In this document: positions 16,560 to 25,908 of the stretch, in pieces | Layout of the letters: each line of letters starts with the position of its first letter | Numbering within the stretch: position 1 is the first letter of the stretch | Made by a program: the position numbers and the translations under genes | The notes under the pieces: model-generated | Database searches by the model: none | Told to the model about the DNA's origin: nothing | What the model saw: only the letters and a program-made list of their open reading frames with translations | Assembly (NCBI RefSeq): GCF_038070105.1 | Contig: NZ_JBBPBZ010000002.1 | Span: forward strand, 2,678,001 to 2,742,000 | Reading direction: 5' to 3' | Source: Methylocystis sp. IM3 | GTDB taxonomy: Bacteria > Pseudomonadota > Alphaproteobacteria > Rhizobiales > Beijerinckiaceae | Length of the DNA stretch: 64,000 nucleotides

Positions 16560-16784
16560 TCAGGCGGCGAACGCCGGACAGCCCGCGCAAGGCGTCCCGC
16601 CGCTCATTGCAGCGCAGCTTTCGCCCCCGCCCGCGTCGCCCCCGGCGGCAGGCTTCGCGATCAGCGACAGCTGCCGCTCGACATGGGCCGCCCCACAGGA
16701 CGGACAGACAGGGGTCTCCTCGAAACGCGCCAGCGTTTCGAATTCATGAGCGCAGTCCTGACAGCGAAAGGCATAAAGCGGCAT
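16560..16784 (-). CDS. FmdB-family zinc ribbon protein
   Basis: A 74-residue protein opening MPLYAFRCQDCAHEFETLA, with two CxxC pairs (CQDC at about 8-11 and CPSC at about 27-30) that form a zinc ribbon. FmdB-type proteins were first named as regulators of formamidase operons, but their function is generally unknown. The C-terminal half is a flexible Gly/Ala/Cys-rich tail with two more CxGC-like cysteines. It is a single gene between infC and the acyl-CoA dehydrogenase. Confidence 0.85.
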   Translation of the reverse strand: MPLYAFRCQDCAHEFETLARFEETPVCPSCGAAHVERQLSLIAKPAAGGDAGGGESCAAMSGGTPCAGCPAFAA

Positions 16785-16924
16785 GCGAACGGCCTCTTTC
16801 GATTACGTTGGAAGGCTCCTACTCTACCGCTCCGGAGGCGAAGGAGAAAGAAGAGCCGCGTCGCAGGCGCGCGGGCGGCCGAGGCGCCCTACATTCAGCC
16901 CGTGATTCGCTTCAAGAGGCTGGA

Positions 16925-18658
16925 ATGACTTATCGCGCGCCGGTTCAGGACCTCATCTTTTCGCTTCGCCTCGCCGCGGGCCGGGAGGCGCTCGAGGCAG
17001 ATGGGCGCTACGCTGATCTCGCCGGGGGCCTCGCGGAGCAGACGCTGGCCGAGGCGGCCAAATTCGCCGAGGAGCAGTTGCTGCCGCTCGACCGAACCGG
17101 CGACCGCGTCGGCGCGCATTATGCCGACGGCGCCGTAACCACGCCGCCCGGCTGGCGCGAGGCCTATGCGCAATGGCGGGCGGGCGGCTGGACTGCACTC
17201 GGCGCGGCGCCGGAGCATGGCGGCATGGGCCTGCCCGCTCTCCTCAACGCCGCCTGCACGGAAATCTGGAACGCGGCCAATATCTCCTTCGCGCTCTGCC
17301 CGCTCCTGAGCCACGGCGCCATCGAGGCGCTGGAGGCGCATGCCAGCGCGGCGTTGAAAGAGACCTATCTGCGCAGGATCGTCAGCGGCGAATGGACCGC
17401 GACGATGAATCTGACCGAGCCGCAGGCCGGCTCCGATCTCGCGCTCCTGCGCACGCGCGCCGAGCGCAATGAAGACGGATCTTACCGTCTCACGGGCCAG
17501 AAAATATTCATCACCTATGGCGAGCACGACCTCGTCGGAAACATTGCGCATCTCGTGCTGGCGCGGCTCCCTGACGCGCCTCCCGGCGTGAAGGGCATCT
17601 CTCTTTTCCTCGCGCCGAAATTCCTGCCCAACGAGGCGGGCGCTTTCACGCGGCGCAACGCGCTGCGCTGCGCGGGCATTGAGCGCAAGCTCGGAATCCA
17701 CGGCTCGCCCACCTGCACCATGATCTATGAGGACGCCCTCGGCTTCCTCGTCGGCGAAGAGCACAACGGTCTCGCCTGCATGTTCACGATGATGAACAAC
17801 GCCCGTCTTTCGGTGGGTCTTCAGGGCGTTGCGCTCGCCGAGCGGGCGAGCCAGGCGGCGCTCGCCTATGCCCGCGAGCGCAGGCAGGGCCGAGCGCCGG
17901 GCGCGGCGCAAACGAGCGCCATCGTCGAACATCCCGATGTGGCGCGCATGCTCCTCACCATGGCGAGCCTCACGGCGGCGGCGCGCGCCGTCTGCTTCGA
18001 GACCGCGGCGGCGATCGACCGCGCCCATCGCGACGCCGATCCTGCGCGCGCGAAGGACGCCGAGGAACGCGCGAGCCTGCTGACCCCCGTCGCCAAGGCC
18101 TTCGCGACCGACATCGGCAATGAGGCGACCTCGCTCGCCGTGCAGGTCTTCGGCGGCATGGGCTATATCGAGGAGACGGGCGTCGCCCAGCTCATGCGCG
18201 ACGCGCGCATCTGCGCGATCTATGAAGGCACGAACGGCATTCAGGCGATCGACCTCGTCGGCCGCAAGCTCGCCATGTCCGGAGGCGCCGCGCTGCGGCG
18301 CGAGATCGACGACATGCGCGCCGTCGCGCACGAAAGCGACTTCGCCGCCGTCGCCGAGGCGGTGGAGGCCTTCGCGCAGGCGAGCGATTACATGGCGCGC
18401 GCCATGAAAGCCGCGCCCGCCGACGGGCTCGCGGGCGCCACGCCCTATCTGCGGCTCTTCGCGCTCGCGCGCGGCGCGACGCTACTGGAGAAAGGCGCGC
18501 GCCGCGCGCGCCGCGAGAACGACCCCAACGCCGCGCGCTACGAAACCCTTTCGCATTTCTTCGCAAAGAACGTCGCCGTCGCTGCGCCGGGACTGGCGCG
18601 CATGGTGACGGAAGGCGCGCCGTCGGTGACGGCGGCGGCGGAGGCGTTGCGCGGCTGA
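16925..18658 (+). CDS. Acyl-CoA dehydrogenase
   Basis: A flavoprotein of 577 residues, the long form with a C-terminal extension (AidB/DUF-type class). It oxidises acyl-CoA thioesters at the alpha-beta bond. The core contains TMNLTEPQAGSDLA (FAD/substrate binding), ITYGEHDLVGNIAH, and VFGGMGYIEETGVAQLMRDA with a following YEGTNGIQAID. I start at the ATG at 16925, where the acyl-CoA dehydrogenase N-terminus MTYRAPVQDLIF begins; the longer frame upstream overlaps the zinc-ribbon gene. It is monocistronic between oppositely oriented neighbours. The substrate is unknown. Confidence 0.9.
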   Translation: MTYRAPVQDLIFSLRLAAGREALEADGRYADLAGGLAEQTLAEAAKFAEEQLLPLDRTGDRVGAHYADGAVTTPPGWREAYAQWRAGGWTALGAAPEHGGMGLPALLNAACTEIWNAANISFALCPLLSHGAIEALEAHASAALKETYLRRIVSGEWTATMNLTEPQAGSDLALLRTRAERNEDGSYRLTGQKIFITYGEHDLVGNIAHLVLARLPDAPPGVKGISLFLAPKFLPNEAGAFTRRNALRCAGIERKLGIHGSPTCTMIYEDALGFLVGEEHNGLACMFTMMNNARLSVGLQGVALAERASQAALAYARERRQGRAPGAAQTSAIVEHPDVARMLLTMASLTAAARAVCFETAAAIDRAHRDADPARAKDAEERASLLTPVAKAFATDIGNEATSLAVQVFGGMGYIEETGVAQLMRDARICAIYEGTNGIQAIDLVGRKLAMSGGAALRREIDDMRAVAHESDFAAVAEAVEAFAQASDYMARAMKAAPADGLAGATPYLRLFALARGATLLEKGARRARRENDPNAARYETLSHFFAKNVAVAAPGLARMVTEGAPSVTAAAEALRG

Positions 18659-18659
18659 C

Positions 18660-18705
18660 GCCCCCTTCCCCACCCCTCTCCCGCAGAGCGGGGGAAGGAC
18701 AGGGA
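18660..18705. repeat. Short palindromic spacer between converging genes
   Basis: A C-rich/G-rich stretch with the small stem CCCGC-AGA-GCGGG and flanking CCCCTTCCCC / GGGGGAAGG that can pair further. It lies between two converging genes and may act as a weak bidirectional terminator or be a copy of a dispersed intergenic palindrome. Confidence 0.4.
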
Positions 18706-18710
18706 GGTGG

Positions 18711-20168
18711 CTACGCGCCCATGAAATCACGCAAGCCCTGCCGCTGCGCCTCGTTCATATGCAGGCCCAGTTTCGAGCGCCGCCACAAGACGTCCTCTGC
18801 CCTGCGCGCCCATTCGTTCTCGATGAGGTAACGCACTTCGGCCTCCGTGAGGCCACAACCGAAGTCGCGGCCGAGATCCGACATCGACCGCGCATGTTTG
18901 AGGAATCGTTCCGCGCGCGTCCCATAGGCGCGCGCGAGTCGAAGGGCGAGGGCGCCGCCGAGGAATGGCTTTTCTGCCTCGAGATGCGCGAGGAACGCGT
19001 CAAAGGCCATCTCGCCGCCGGGGAAGACGGCGCCTTGAGTCCATGCGCCGCCATGCGGCGGCAGATAGGGCGCAAGATCGTCGAGCGCATGTTCCGCGAG
19101 CCGGCGCGCCGTGGTGATCTTGCCGCCGAAGACCGAAAGCGCGGGCGGCGAGCCCACGGGCGCATCGAGATCGAAGGCGTAGTCGCGCGTCACCACGGAG
19201 GCGTCGAGCGCGCCGTCGTCGTAAAGCGGCCGAAGGCCCGAATAGCTCCAGACGACATCGTCCCGGCTCAGCGGACGACGCAGGAAATGATTGACCGCCG
19301 CGAGCAGATAATCCGTTTCCGCCGCGCTGATCTCGACCGACCCCGGCGGGCCGTCATAAGGCACGTCGGTGGTGCCGACGAGCGTGAAGTCGCCCTCGTA
19401 GGGGATGACGAAAACGATGCGCCCGTCGGGGTTTTGCAGAATATAGGCCTGCGCGCCCTCATAGAGCTTGCGCGTGACGAGATGCGAGCCCTTCACGAGC
19501 CGCACATGCTTGCGCGAGGCGATATGCAGCGCGCCGTCGATCACCTGCGACACCCATGGCCCGGCGGCGTTGACGAGCGCGCGCGCTTCGATCTTCGCGC
19601 CGCCCTCCAGCGACGCGAGCCAGCGCCCCGCCTCGCGCCGCGCCTCGACGAGCTTCTCGCCGACGCCGATCGTCGCGCCGCGCTCCTTGGCGTCCAGCGC
19701 ATTGATCGCGACGAGGCGCGAATCATCGACCCAGCAGTCGGCATAGGTGAAACCGACCGAATAGGTCTCGCGCAGCGGCGCGCCGAGCGCATCGCCTTTC
19801 AGCGACACCATATGCGAGCCCTCGAGCCGCTTGCGCCGCGCGAGATGATCGTAGAGGAAAAGTCCGAGCCGCAGCATCCAGACCGGACGCAGACCCCTCT
19901 CGTGCGGCAAAACGAATTTCAGCGGCCAGATCACATGCGGCGCGGCGGCGAGCAGCAGCTCGCGCTCGGCCAGCGCCTCGTGCACGAGACGAAACTCATA
20001 GAGTTCGAGATAGCGCAGTCCGCCATGGATCAGTTTCGTCGAAGCGGAAGACGTGCCGCTTGCGAGATCGTTCTGCTCGACGAGCCGGACAGAAAGCCCG
20101 CGCCCCGCCGCGTCGCGCGCGATGGCGCAGCCGTTGATTCCGCCGCCGATGATGAGAAGATCGTACAT
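18711..20168 (-). CDS. glpD: Aerobic glycerol-3-phosphate dehydrogenase
   Basis: A 485-residue FAD enzyme of the inner membrane that converts glycerol-3-phosphate to dihydroxyacetone phosphate and feeds quinone. The dinucleotide motif IIGGGINGCAIARDAAGRG starts at about residue 6, followed by SSASTKLIHGGLRYLE, the GlpD signature, and VGTTDVPYDG further on. Length is normal. No glpK, glpF or glpR is adjacent. In a C1 specialist it likely serves phospholipid turnover. Confidence 0.93.
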   Translation of the reverse strand: MYDLLIIGGGINGCAIARDAAGRGLSVRLVEQNDLASGTSSASTKLIHGGLRYLELYEFRLVHEALAERELLLAAAPHVIWPLKFVLPHERGLRPVWMLRLGLFLYDHLARRKRLEGSHMVSLKGDALGAPLRETYSVGFTYADCWVDDSRLVAINALDAKERGATIGVGEKLVEARREAGRWLASLEGGAKIEARALVNAAGPWVSQVIDGALHIASRKHVRLVKGSHLVTRKLYEGAQAYILQNPDGRIVFVIPYEGDFTLVGTTDVPYDGPPGSVEISAAETDYLLAAVNHFLRRPLSRDDVVWSYSGLRPLYDDGALDASVVTRDYAFDLDAPVGSPPALSVFGGKITTARRLAEHALDDLAPYLPPHGGAWTQGAVFPGGEMAFDAFLAHLEAEKPFLGGALALRLARAYGTRAERFLKHARSMSDLGRDFGCGLTEAEVRYLIENEWARRAEDVLWRRSKLGLHMNEAQRQGLRDFMGA

Positions 20169-20260
20169 GCGCCCGCCGCCCTCGTTGGCTTCAGGCTCAA
20201 TCTAAGGCAGCCGGGGCCGCGCGCAAGAAAGCGCGCCCGCAAGCGACGCCGCCAAAGTGA

Positions 20261-20287
20261 AAAGCCGCCCCGATCCGGGACGGCTTT
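20261..20287 (-). terminator. Terminator of the DEAD-box helicase gene
   Basis: On the minus strand a stem of about 12 bp (one mismatch) with a three-base loop, GCCGTCCCG paired with CGGGGCGGC, ends in TTTTC. It lies just downstream of the helicase stop codon. Confidence 0.6.
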
Positions 20288-20292
20288 CGTCA

Positions 20293-21645
20293 TCAGCCTC
20301 GCGGCGCGGCCGGTCGACCGCCGCCGCCATACGCGCGGCGCTTCTGGCCGTTGGCCGCGCGCGCCGGGCGGGGGGCGCCCTCGGGACGGGGGCCGTCGCG
20401 GTGCGGTCCGCCTTCGCGGCGCGGATGTTTCGGCGCCGGACGGGCGCCGCCATTGCTCTTTGGCGCGCCGCCGCGACCGCCCCGGCGCGCCGGAGCCGCT
20501 TCCTCGTGACGCTGGTCGTCGCTGCGCCGGTCGGTCACGGGCAGCGATTGACGCGTGACCTTTTCGATCTGACGCAGCAGTGGCCGCTCGCCATTGTCGC
20601 AAAGGGAAATCGCCCGGCCCGAAGCGCCGGCGCGCGCGGTGCGGCCGATGCGATGGACATAGGCCTCCGGCGTCTCAGGCAATTCGTAATTGACGACATG
20701 CGTCACGCCGTCGACGTCGATGCCGCGCGCCGCGATGTCGGTCGCGACCAGCACGCGGGTGCGGCCCTTGCGGAAGGAGTCGAGCGCACGGATGCGCTGG
20801 CTCTGGCTCTTGTTGCCGTGGATCGCCTCGGCGCCGACCCCGGCCGCGTCGAGATGCTGCGCCACGCGATCGGCGCCGCGCTTGGTGCGCGTGAAGACGA
20901 TGGCGCGCGAAATCTCCGCGTCGTTCATCAGTTCGATGAGCATGTCGCGCTTGGCGCCGCCATCGACGAGGAACACATGCTGCGCGACGCGCTCGGCCGT
21001 CGTCGCGACTGGCGTCACGGCGACCTCGGCGGGATTGTTCAGCATGTCCTGCGCGAGCCCGGAGATCTCCTTCGGCATCGTGGCCGAGAACAGGAGCGTC
21101 TGGCGCTGCTTGGGAAGCTTGGCGACGATCTGGCGGATCGGCACGATGAAACCGAGATCGAGCATGTGATCGGCTTCGTCGAGCACGAGCACTTCGGTCG
21201 TGGCGAGCCGCATGCGGCCGCTCGCGACATGATCGAGCAGCCGGCCGGGCGTCGCGACGAGCACGTCGAGCCCGCGCGCCAGCATGTCGATCTGCGGGCG
21301 ATGCGAAACGCCGCCGACGATGACGCCGACGCTCGGCCGCATGAACTGCCCATAGGCGCGGAAACTGTCGGCGATCTGCGCGGCGAGCTCACGCGTCGGG
21401 GCAAGCACCAGCGCCCGCGCCGTGAAGGGCGCCGGCCGGCGCCGGTCGGCGGCGAGCCGTTCCAGGATCGGCAGAGCGAAAGCCGCCGTCTTGCCGGTGC
21501 CGGTCTGGGCGATGCCGAGGAGATCGCGGCCCTGGAGAAGATACGGGATCGCCTGGGCCTGAATGGAGGTCGGAGTCTCATAGCCCTCGCGATCGAGGGC
21601 GCGAAGCAGAATCTCGGCGAGGCCGAGATCGGAAAATTTGGTCAC
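20293..21645 (-). CDS. DEAD-box ATP-dependent RNA helicase
   Basis: A 450-residue RNA helicase of the RhlE/CsdA group. The Q-motif YETPTSIQAQAIP (22-34), Walker A AQTGTGKT (46-53), PTRELA, DEAD (156-159), SAT (187-189), ATDIAARGIDVDGV and HRIGRTARAG are all intact. The C-terminal tail, about 60 residues, is Arg/Gly/Pro-rich (GGRGGAP, GGGGRPAAPRG) and likely binds RNA. The role would be ribosome assembly or mRNA remodelling, often raised in the cold. It is a single gene with a long leader. Confidence 0.94.
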   Translation of the reverse strand: MTKFSDLGLAEILLRALDREGYETPTSIQAQAIPYLLQGRDLLGIAQTGTGKTAAFALPILERLAADRRRPAPFTARALVLAPTRELAAQIADSFRAYGQFMRPSVGVIVGGVSHRPQIDMLARGLDVLVATPGRLLDHVASGRMRLATTEVLVLDEADHMLDLGFIVPIRQIVAKLPKQRQTLLFSATMPKEISGLAQDMLNNPAEVAVTPVATTAERVAQHVFLVDGGAKRDMLIELMNDAEISRAIVFTRTKRGADRVAQHLDAAGVGAEAIHGNKSQSQRIRALDSFRKGRTRVLVATDIAARGIDVDGVTHVVNYELPETPEAYVHRIGRTARAGASGRAISLCDNGERPLLRQIEKVTRQSLPVTDRRSDDQRHEEAAPARRGGRGGAPKSNGGARPAPKHPRREGGPHRDGPRPEGAPRPARAANGQKRRAYGGGGRPAAPRG

Positions 21646-22126
21646 TTAGGTTCTTTCGTGAGAGATCGCGCGCCGCGGCCCACTCTTCGAGCGCGGTTGG
21701 GTCGATCCGGTAAAAGGGAGACCTGCCCCGCGTATCGGGCCGTCGCTTAGGAAATGTGAAGGAGGCTCGACAGCTGGTCGGGCGCCCAAAGGGCGTTTGT
21801 CCGATCTACGCGGCTGGAGCAGCCTCATGCTGCGGCGCAGCGGTTCGTTGCTACAGCAAGCGCAGGCTGCGGTCAATGCGGCGTTTTCGCCGCAGCAAGG
21901 TCGAGGAAACAGAACGAGGCGGGCCCTGCATGGGCGCGGCGAGGCGTTCGGCCCGTCCGGCGCGGAATGCGCAAGAGAAAATCGCAAGCCTTTCGCTTCC
22001 GCGCTTTTGGACGCGTCGAAACGGATATAGTGTGGCTCGATCCATCAGCCGCCACGGTGTCAAAGTCCTCGAAGCCGGTCGCTTCGACACGGGCGGTCCC
22101 GCGTTCGAACCCTTCGGAGGGAGACC
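21646..22126. other. Divergent intergenic region, helicase / small secreted protein
   Basis: This 481-base stretch has no convincing gene. It holds the 5' leader of the helicase on the minus strand, and a perfect small hairpin TGCGGCG-TTTT-CGCCGCA at 21877-21894 without a T-run. A TATAGT at about 22026 could be a minus-10 box for the downstream gene, but no minus-35 is clear. A GTTCGAACCC at 22107 resembles a tRNA T-arm by chance; no cloverleaf forms. Confidence 0.5.
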
Positions 22127-22495
22127 ATGAAGACTCTCGGACGGACATGCGCTTTGTATCTGGCTTTCGCCTGCGCCGGCGCCCATGCCGAGCCCGCGCC
22201 GCAAAAACCGGCCGAGGAGATCACGGGCTGCGTCGACCGGGCAAAGGCCGAGAAATACATTTCCGACCACAATTACGCGGAGTTGCTGCGCGGCATGAGC
22301 GCCGACGGCAAGACACATGCGGTCTGGACGAACGGACGACAGGTTCTGAAGATTTATTACGCCCGTCCGGCGGATGAAAAAATGGACGAACTCAAGACCA
22401 TCTGCTTCGACGGCGTGGTCTCCAACGTGAGCTTCAATCTTTATGTGATCGAGAAGCTCGTCGGCTCGGCGGCCGCGTCGGCAGACAAAAAATAG
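22127..22495 (+). CDS. Small secreted protein of unknown function
   Basis: 122 residues with a signal peptide of about 21 residues (GAHAEP). The mature part has two cysteines (ITGCVDR, TICFDG) that could form a disulfide, and a YARPADEKMDELK segment. GGAGGGAG precedes the ATG well. I do not recognise the family. It is convergent with the porin gene, and a hairpin lies between them. Confidence 0.78.
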   Translation: MKTLGRTCALYLAFACAGAHAEPAPQKPAEEITGCVDRAKAEKYISDHNYAELLRGMSADGKTHAVWTNGRQVLKIYYARPADEKMDELKTICFDGVVSNVSFNLYVIEKLVGSAAASADKK

Positions 22496-22501
22496 CGGCT
22501 G

Positions 22502-22536
22502 AAAAAAATCTGCGCCCCCGTTTGGGGGGCGCAGAT
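22502..22536 (-). terminator. Rho-independent terminator of the first porin gene
   Basis: ATCTGCGCCCCC pairs with GGGGGCGCAGAT across a short loop. On the minus strand it is followed by seven T, so it terminates the porin transcript; on the plus strand there is no T-run. Confidence 0.85.
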
Positions 22537-22555
22537 GCGTGGCGCTCTGTCCGGT

Positions 22556-24490
22556 CTAGAAATAGACCTTGGTGCGCAGTTCGAGGAAGGTCGGATGCGA
22601 TCCGCCCTCGTACATCGCCTGCGGGTTCCAGTTGAGCGGCGACTTCAGCGACATCACGTGCGTGGCGTTGAACTGGAAGGCGACGCCATTGTCCGGATAC
22701 CAGTTGATGCCGGCCGTCACGTTCTGCTGGTAGCCGCCATAGATGCCGGAATTGGCGATGGCGTTCTGCAGCAGGGTGGCGTTGGCGATCTGGGCGGGGG
22801 TTCCGGGGAGCGGAGAGCCCGCCAGCCCGAACGCGTTGTTGGCGAAGAACAGCGCGTTGTTGATATTGCCGCCCGAGAAAGGGCCGTTGTTCAGGTTGAG
22901 AACGCTCCAGCGGCCGACCAGACCCCAGGCGCCCCAGCCGCCCTTGGAGAACGGGTCCTTGATCTTCAGCTGGCCGAAGGTCACGCCGTTCTTGTCCTTC
23001 ATGTCATAGGACTGGGACTTTTCTTCGCCCGTGATCCACCACTCGCCCTGGACATAGCCGCCGCTCGCAACGTAACGGGAATTGCCGGGCGACAGATAGA
23101 TCCCTTGAGCCGGCGTGGGCGCGCCCAATTGCGTCAACTGGGCCTGCGCGAACTCGGCGGCCGCAAAGGTGTTGCGGTTGTAGTTCGCCACCAGCCATTC
23201 GCCCTGAACGAAGAAGTTGTTGTAGGAGAGCGCGGCTTCGAGGTCGAGTTTCTGGATATCCTTTACGCAGTTGCTCGCGGCGTTATACTGGTTCCAGACG
23301 GTCCCGGTCGTCTGGAAGACGGTCGGCTGAAGGAAGCGGCCGCAGGAAAGATCCGGCGTCCCGAGGAAGTTCGAGCCCAGAACATTGGCTTCCGACCCAA
23401 GGCGATTGCCCGGCGCCATATTGCGGTCGTCGCTGTAGGCGCTGGAGTTGTTCGGCTGGTGATAGCTGCCGGCGACGCCGATATGCACGAGACGATGCTC
23501 GTCATAGATCGGCGCCCAGGTCACGCGGCCCGTGGCCTCCCAATAGGCGCCGCCGCCCCAGGGCTGCCACCAGTTGGCGTTTCTGACGCCGTAGCCGTTA
23601 TAGGCCGGCACGAAGGCGCCCACATTGCCCGACGACGTATTGACCGGGCGCATGTTGAGGTCCTGGAAGCTCAGCGAGTAGAGGCCCACGTGAGCGGTCC
23701 AGTTGTCCTTGCCGATCATGCCGGCCGCGATGCCGAGGTGGCGGAAGGGCGCGATGGCGTCGACCGCCAGCGGACGCTCGATGGTGTCGCGGTATTTCGA
23801 TGACGCCAGCGCCTCGAGGCTGAAGGACTCGTATTGGCTGCCGATCTTGAAATAGACCGGCTCCGCCAGCCACGGCGCCGACAGGCGGGGATCCTGCAGG
23901 CCGATGTAAGCGTCGCGCCAGCCGCCCCAGAGAAAGTTTCGGTCGGTCACGTAGTTTCGCGACCAGAAGGCGAGACCCGCCACCGTATTCGCATTCGGCA
24001 GATTGGTGTTCCAAAGCTGCGTCGTGGAGTTGGCGAAGTCGTATTGCATTTTGTAGAACCAGGGCCTCATCCGGCCTTCGACTTCCAGTCGCGCCTGACC
24101 AAAACCCACGTTCCCCTGCCAACTATTTCCGGGGGAGCCGGCGGTGCCGCCGCCATCCACGAACAGACGGCCGCCGACCTTGAAGGCGAAGGCCTTGTCC
24201 TCGGTCTCGATGAGGAGGCCGCTCTTCAAGCTGACGAACACCGGCGGCGGCGGCGGCGGGCCAGCGTCGCCCTTCACCACCGCAGCGTTCGCGACATTGG
24301 TCGCCTTGGTCGCGGCGGCGGCGGCCTGCGCCTTGGCCTCCCTGGCCTCCTTCCGCAGCTTCGCGATCTCCGCCTCGAGCGCGCGTAGGCGAGCGTCGAT
24401 TGCGTTCACGTCGGCGGCCGCATGCGCGCCCGTCGTCGCGATTAATGCGCCGAGCGCAACGCCCCGGACTGCCCACTTTTTAATCAACAT
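22556..24490 (-). CDS. OprO/OprP-like outer membrane porin (first copy)
   Basis: A 644-residue outer-membrane channel. The signal peptide is about residues 1-25 (TTGAHA), followed by a coiled-coil segment (DARLRALEAEIAKLRKEARE), as in phosphate-selective porins. The barrel begins near FKVGGRLFVDGGG with LEVEGRMRPWFYKMQYDF, and the chain ends in an aromatic residue (ELRTKVYF). It is longer than the roughly 440 residues of Pseudomonas OprP. The ATG at 24490 has GGAG six bases upstream. A Pho box match lies 72-89 bases upstream, which supports a phosphate or polyphosphate channel induced by PhoB. Confidence 0.85.
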   Translation of the reverse strand: MLIKKWAVRGVALGALIATTGAHAAADVNAIDARLRALEAEIAKLRKEAREAKAQAAAAATKATNVANAAVVKGDAGPPPPPPVFVSLKSGLLIETEDKAFAFKVGGRLFVDGGGTAGSPGNSWQGNVGFGQARLEVEGRMRPWFYKMQYDFANSTTQLWNTNLPNANTVAGLAFWSRNYVTDRNFLWGGWRDAYIGLQDPRLSAPWLAEPVYFKIGSQYESFSLEALASSKYRDTIERPLAVDAIAPFRHLGIAAGMIGKDNWTAHVGLYSLSFQDLNMRPVNTSSGNVGAFVPAYNGYGVRNANWWQPWGGGAYWEATGRVTWAPIYDEHRLVHIGVAGSYHQPNNSSAYSDDRNMAPGNRLGSEANVLGSNFLGTPDLSCGRFLQPTVFQTTGTVWNQYNAASNCVKDIQKLDLEAALSYNNFFVQGEWLVANYNRNTFAAAEFAQAQLTQLGAPTPAQGIYLSPGNSRYVASGGYVQGEWWITGEEKSQSYDMKDKNGVTFGQLKIKDPFSKGGWGAWGLVGRWSVLNLNNGPFSGGNINNALFFANNAFGLAGSPLPGTPAQIANATLLQNAIANSGIYGGYQQNVTAGINWYPDNGVAFQFNATHVMSLKSPLNWNPQAMYEGGSHPTFLELRTKVYF

Positions 24491-24561
24491 TTCGATCTCC
24501 GACCTGAGAATCTCGGACGTGCCCATATTTTAGGCTACAGCCTTACACTGACGCAACTTCC

Positions 24562-24579
24562 ACGACAGAAACATGACAA
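24562..24579 (-). promoter_or_regulatory. Candidate Pho box upstream of the first porin
   Basis: On the minus strand, TTGTCAT-GTTT-CTGTCGT: two 7-base direct repeats separated by four bases, matching the PhoB site (CTGTCAT-N4-CTGTCAT) in 12 of 14 repeat positions. The distance to the ATG suits a promoter just downstream of the box. Confidence 0.65.
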
Positions 24580-25100
24580 GAACCTATTTCGGAAAGACTC
24601 TCGGGATTCAAACAAAGACTAGTTGCATGTCTGCAACACAATACCACCTGTAGGCTAAGCTTGCGCTACTATTTCTGTTCTGTTTCTATGATTTCTATTA
24701 TGCGCTTACTTTGATTTAACAGACACAATCCAGAAATTTAAGCCGCTTCTTGCCGAAATTTTGTCAGATCCACCTATAAAACAGAAACAATTGCGCTCCG
24801 ATTGGAAAAAAACGAGAAACATTTTTCGAGCAGTCTCCTCGGCGCGTCTCGGGTGAATCCGACGACGACGTCAGGTCGATCGAAGAGACAAGTCTCGGGG
24901 ATTCGCCTGCCGGCCCTGGAACCTGCCCGCCGTCCAGTGGCTTGATCAACGGGCGCAAGGCTTATCGCCGCAGGGGCGTGGTGGCGGACTTGGCTGAACG
25001 GGGCTGAAACAATCCCCGTCGATCAGCCCCTCGCGAGATATGAGAGCTTGCGAGCGCTCCCGTGAGCGAAAGATCGGGAAGGTTCAACGTCATCAAAACG
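24580..25100. other. AT-rich intergenic region
   Basis: The bases from about 24600 to 24840 are far richer in A and T than the rest of the window. No gene is convincing; a 64-residue minus-strand frame here lacks a ribosome binding site and resembles no family. The segment TAGGCTA occurs at 24533 and again near 24652. The right part returns to normal composition and ends in a strong bidirectional hairpin. Confidence 0.5.
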
Positions 25101-25137
25101 AAAAACGCCCCCGGGGGCTGTCCCCGGGGGCGTTTTT
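25101..25137. terminator. Strong bidirectional terminator
   Basis: AAAAACGCCCCCGGGG pairs with CCCCGGGGGCGTTTTT around a short loop. It ends in T-runs on both strands and lies 22 bases beyond the stop codon of the Sel1-repeat gene. Confidence 0.88.
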
Positions 25138-25158
25138 GGAGCGGCGATCGGCGGCGGG

Positions 25159-25872
25159 TCAGTCACAGTCCTTGAAGCGTGACGCCCGGCATTTCTTCAT
25201 CATGCTTTCGGCTGTCGCGATCTCTTGCGCTGTGAGCGTCTTCGCCGAAAGTTCGTGGACGGATTTCTTTTCGCTCTCGTTCATCGCGAGCGCGGGCTGC
25301 TCGATCGCGAGATGCGTCCACATGTAGCCGTGCAGAAAATCCTGGCTCAATCCCTGGCCGAGGGTGTACATGGTGCCAAGATTCAACTGCGCTTCCGGGT
25401 CGCCCTGCGCGGCCGCGAGCCGCACCCATTTCGCCGCCTCGTCGTAATTCTGCGCGACGCCGGCGCCGTCATAATACATGCTGGCGACATTCATCTGCGC
25501 CGCCGCGACCCCCTGGCCGGCGGCGAGAAGGCTCCACCTCATCGCCTCCTTGTAATCGCGCGCCACCAGTTGCCCTTCAAGATACATGGTGCCGAGATTG
25601 GACTGCGCGGCCGCATTGCCGTGGTCGGCGGCCAGCTTCATCCATTTCAGCGCCTCCTTGGGATCGGGCGGCGCGCCCTTGCCGCTCATATACATCGCGC
25701 CGAGTTCGTTTTGCGCGCGCGCGTCCCCCTTTTCGGCGAGCGGCTTCAACAATCTGAACGCCATGGCGTAGTCGCCCTTGCGCGCGGCCTCGGTGGCGGA
25801 AGCATAATCGTCCGCCTGCGCCGCCGGCGCCAACGCGGCGAAGCAGACGAGACACAGGACGCGTTTCAGCAT
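25159..25872 (-). CDS. Secreted Sel1-like repeat protein
   Basis: 237 residues with a signal peptide (1-20, ending AQA). Four to five Sel1-type helical repeats follow, of the form AQNELGAMYMSGKG, AQSNLGTMYLEGQ, AQMNVASMYYDGAG and AQLNLGTMYTLGQG. Such solenoids mediate protein-protein contacts in the periplasm. Two cysteines occur at the C-terminus (KKCRASRFKDCD). It lies downstream of the second porin on the same strand, separated by a hairpin at 25909-25934, so partial co-transcription is possible. No specific function can be given. Confidence 0.88.
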   Translation of the reverse strand: MLKRVLCLVCFAALAPAAQADDYASATEAARKGDYAMAFRLLKPLAEKGDARAQNELGAMYMSGKGAPPDPKEALKWMKLAADHGNAAAQSNLGTMYLEGQLVARDYKEAMRWSLLAAGQGVAAAQMNVASMYYDGAGVAQNYDEAAKWVRLAAAQGDPEAQLNLGTMYTLGQGLSQDFLHGYMWTHLAIEQPALAMNESEKKSVHELSAKTLTAQEIATAESMMKKCRASRFKDCD

Positions 25873-25908
25873 TTGGTCTGCCTATTCTTACCCTTGAGAA
25901 ACGAAATG

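Noticed and set aside
22090..22126. GTTCGAACCC resembling a tRNA T-arm
   Set aside because: Flanking bases cannot form the T-stem, acceptor stem or anticodon arm.
24764..24958. A 64-residue minus-strand frame in the AT-rich region
   Set aside because: No ribosome binding site, no recognisable domain and unusual composition.
25040..25327. Plus-strand frame across the bidirectional terminator
   Set aside because: It runs through a strong terminator and antisense to the Sel1 gene.
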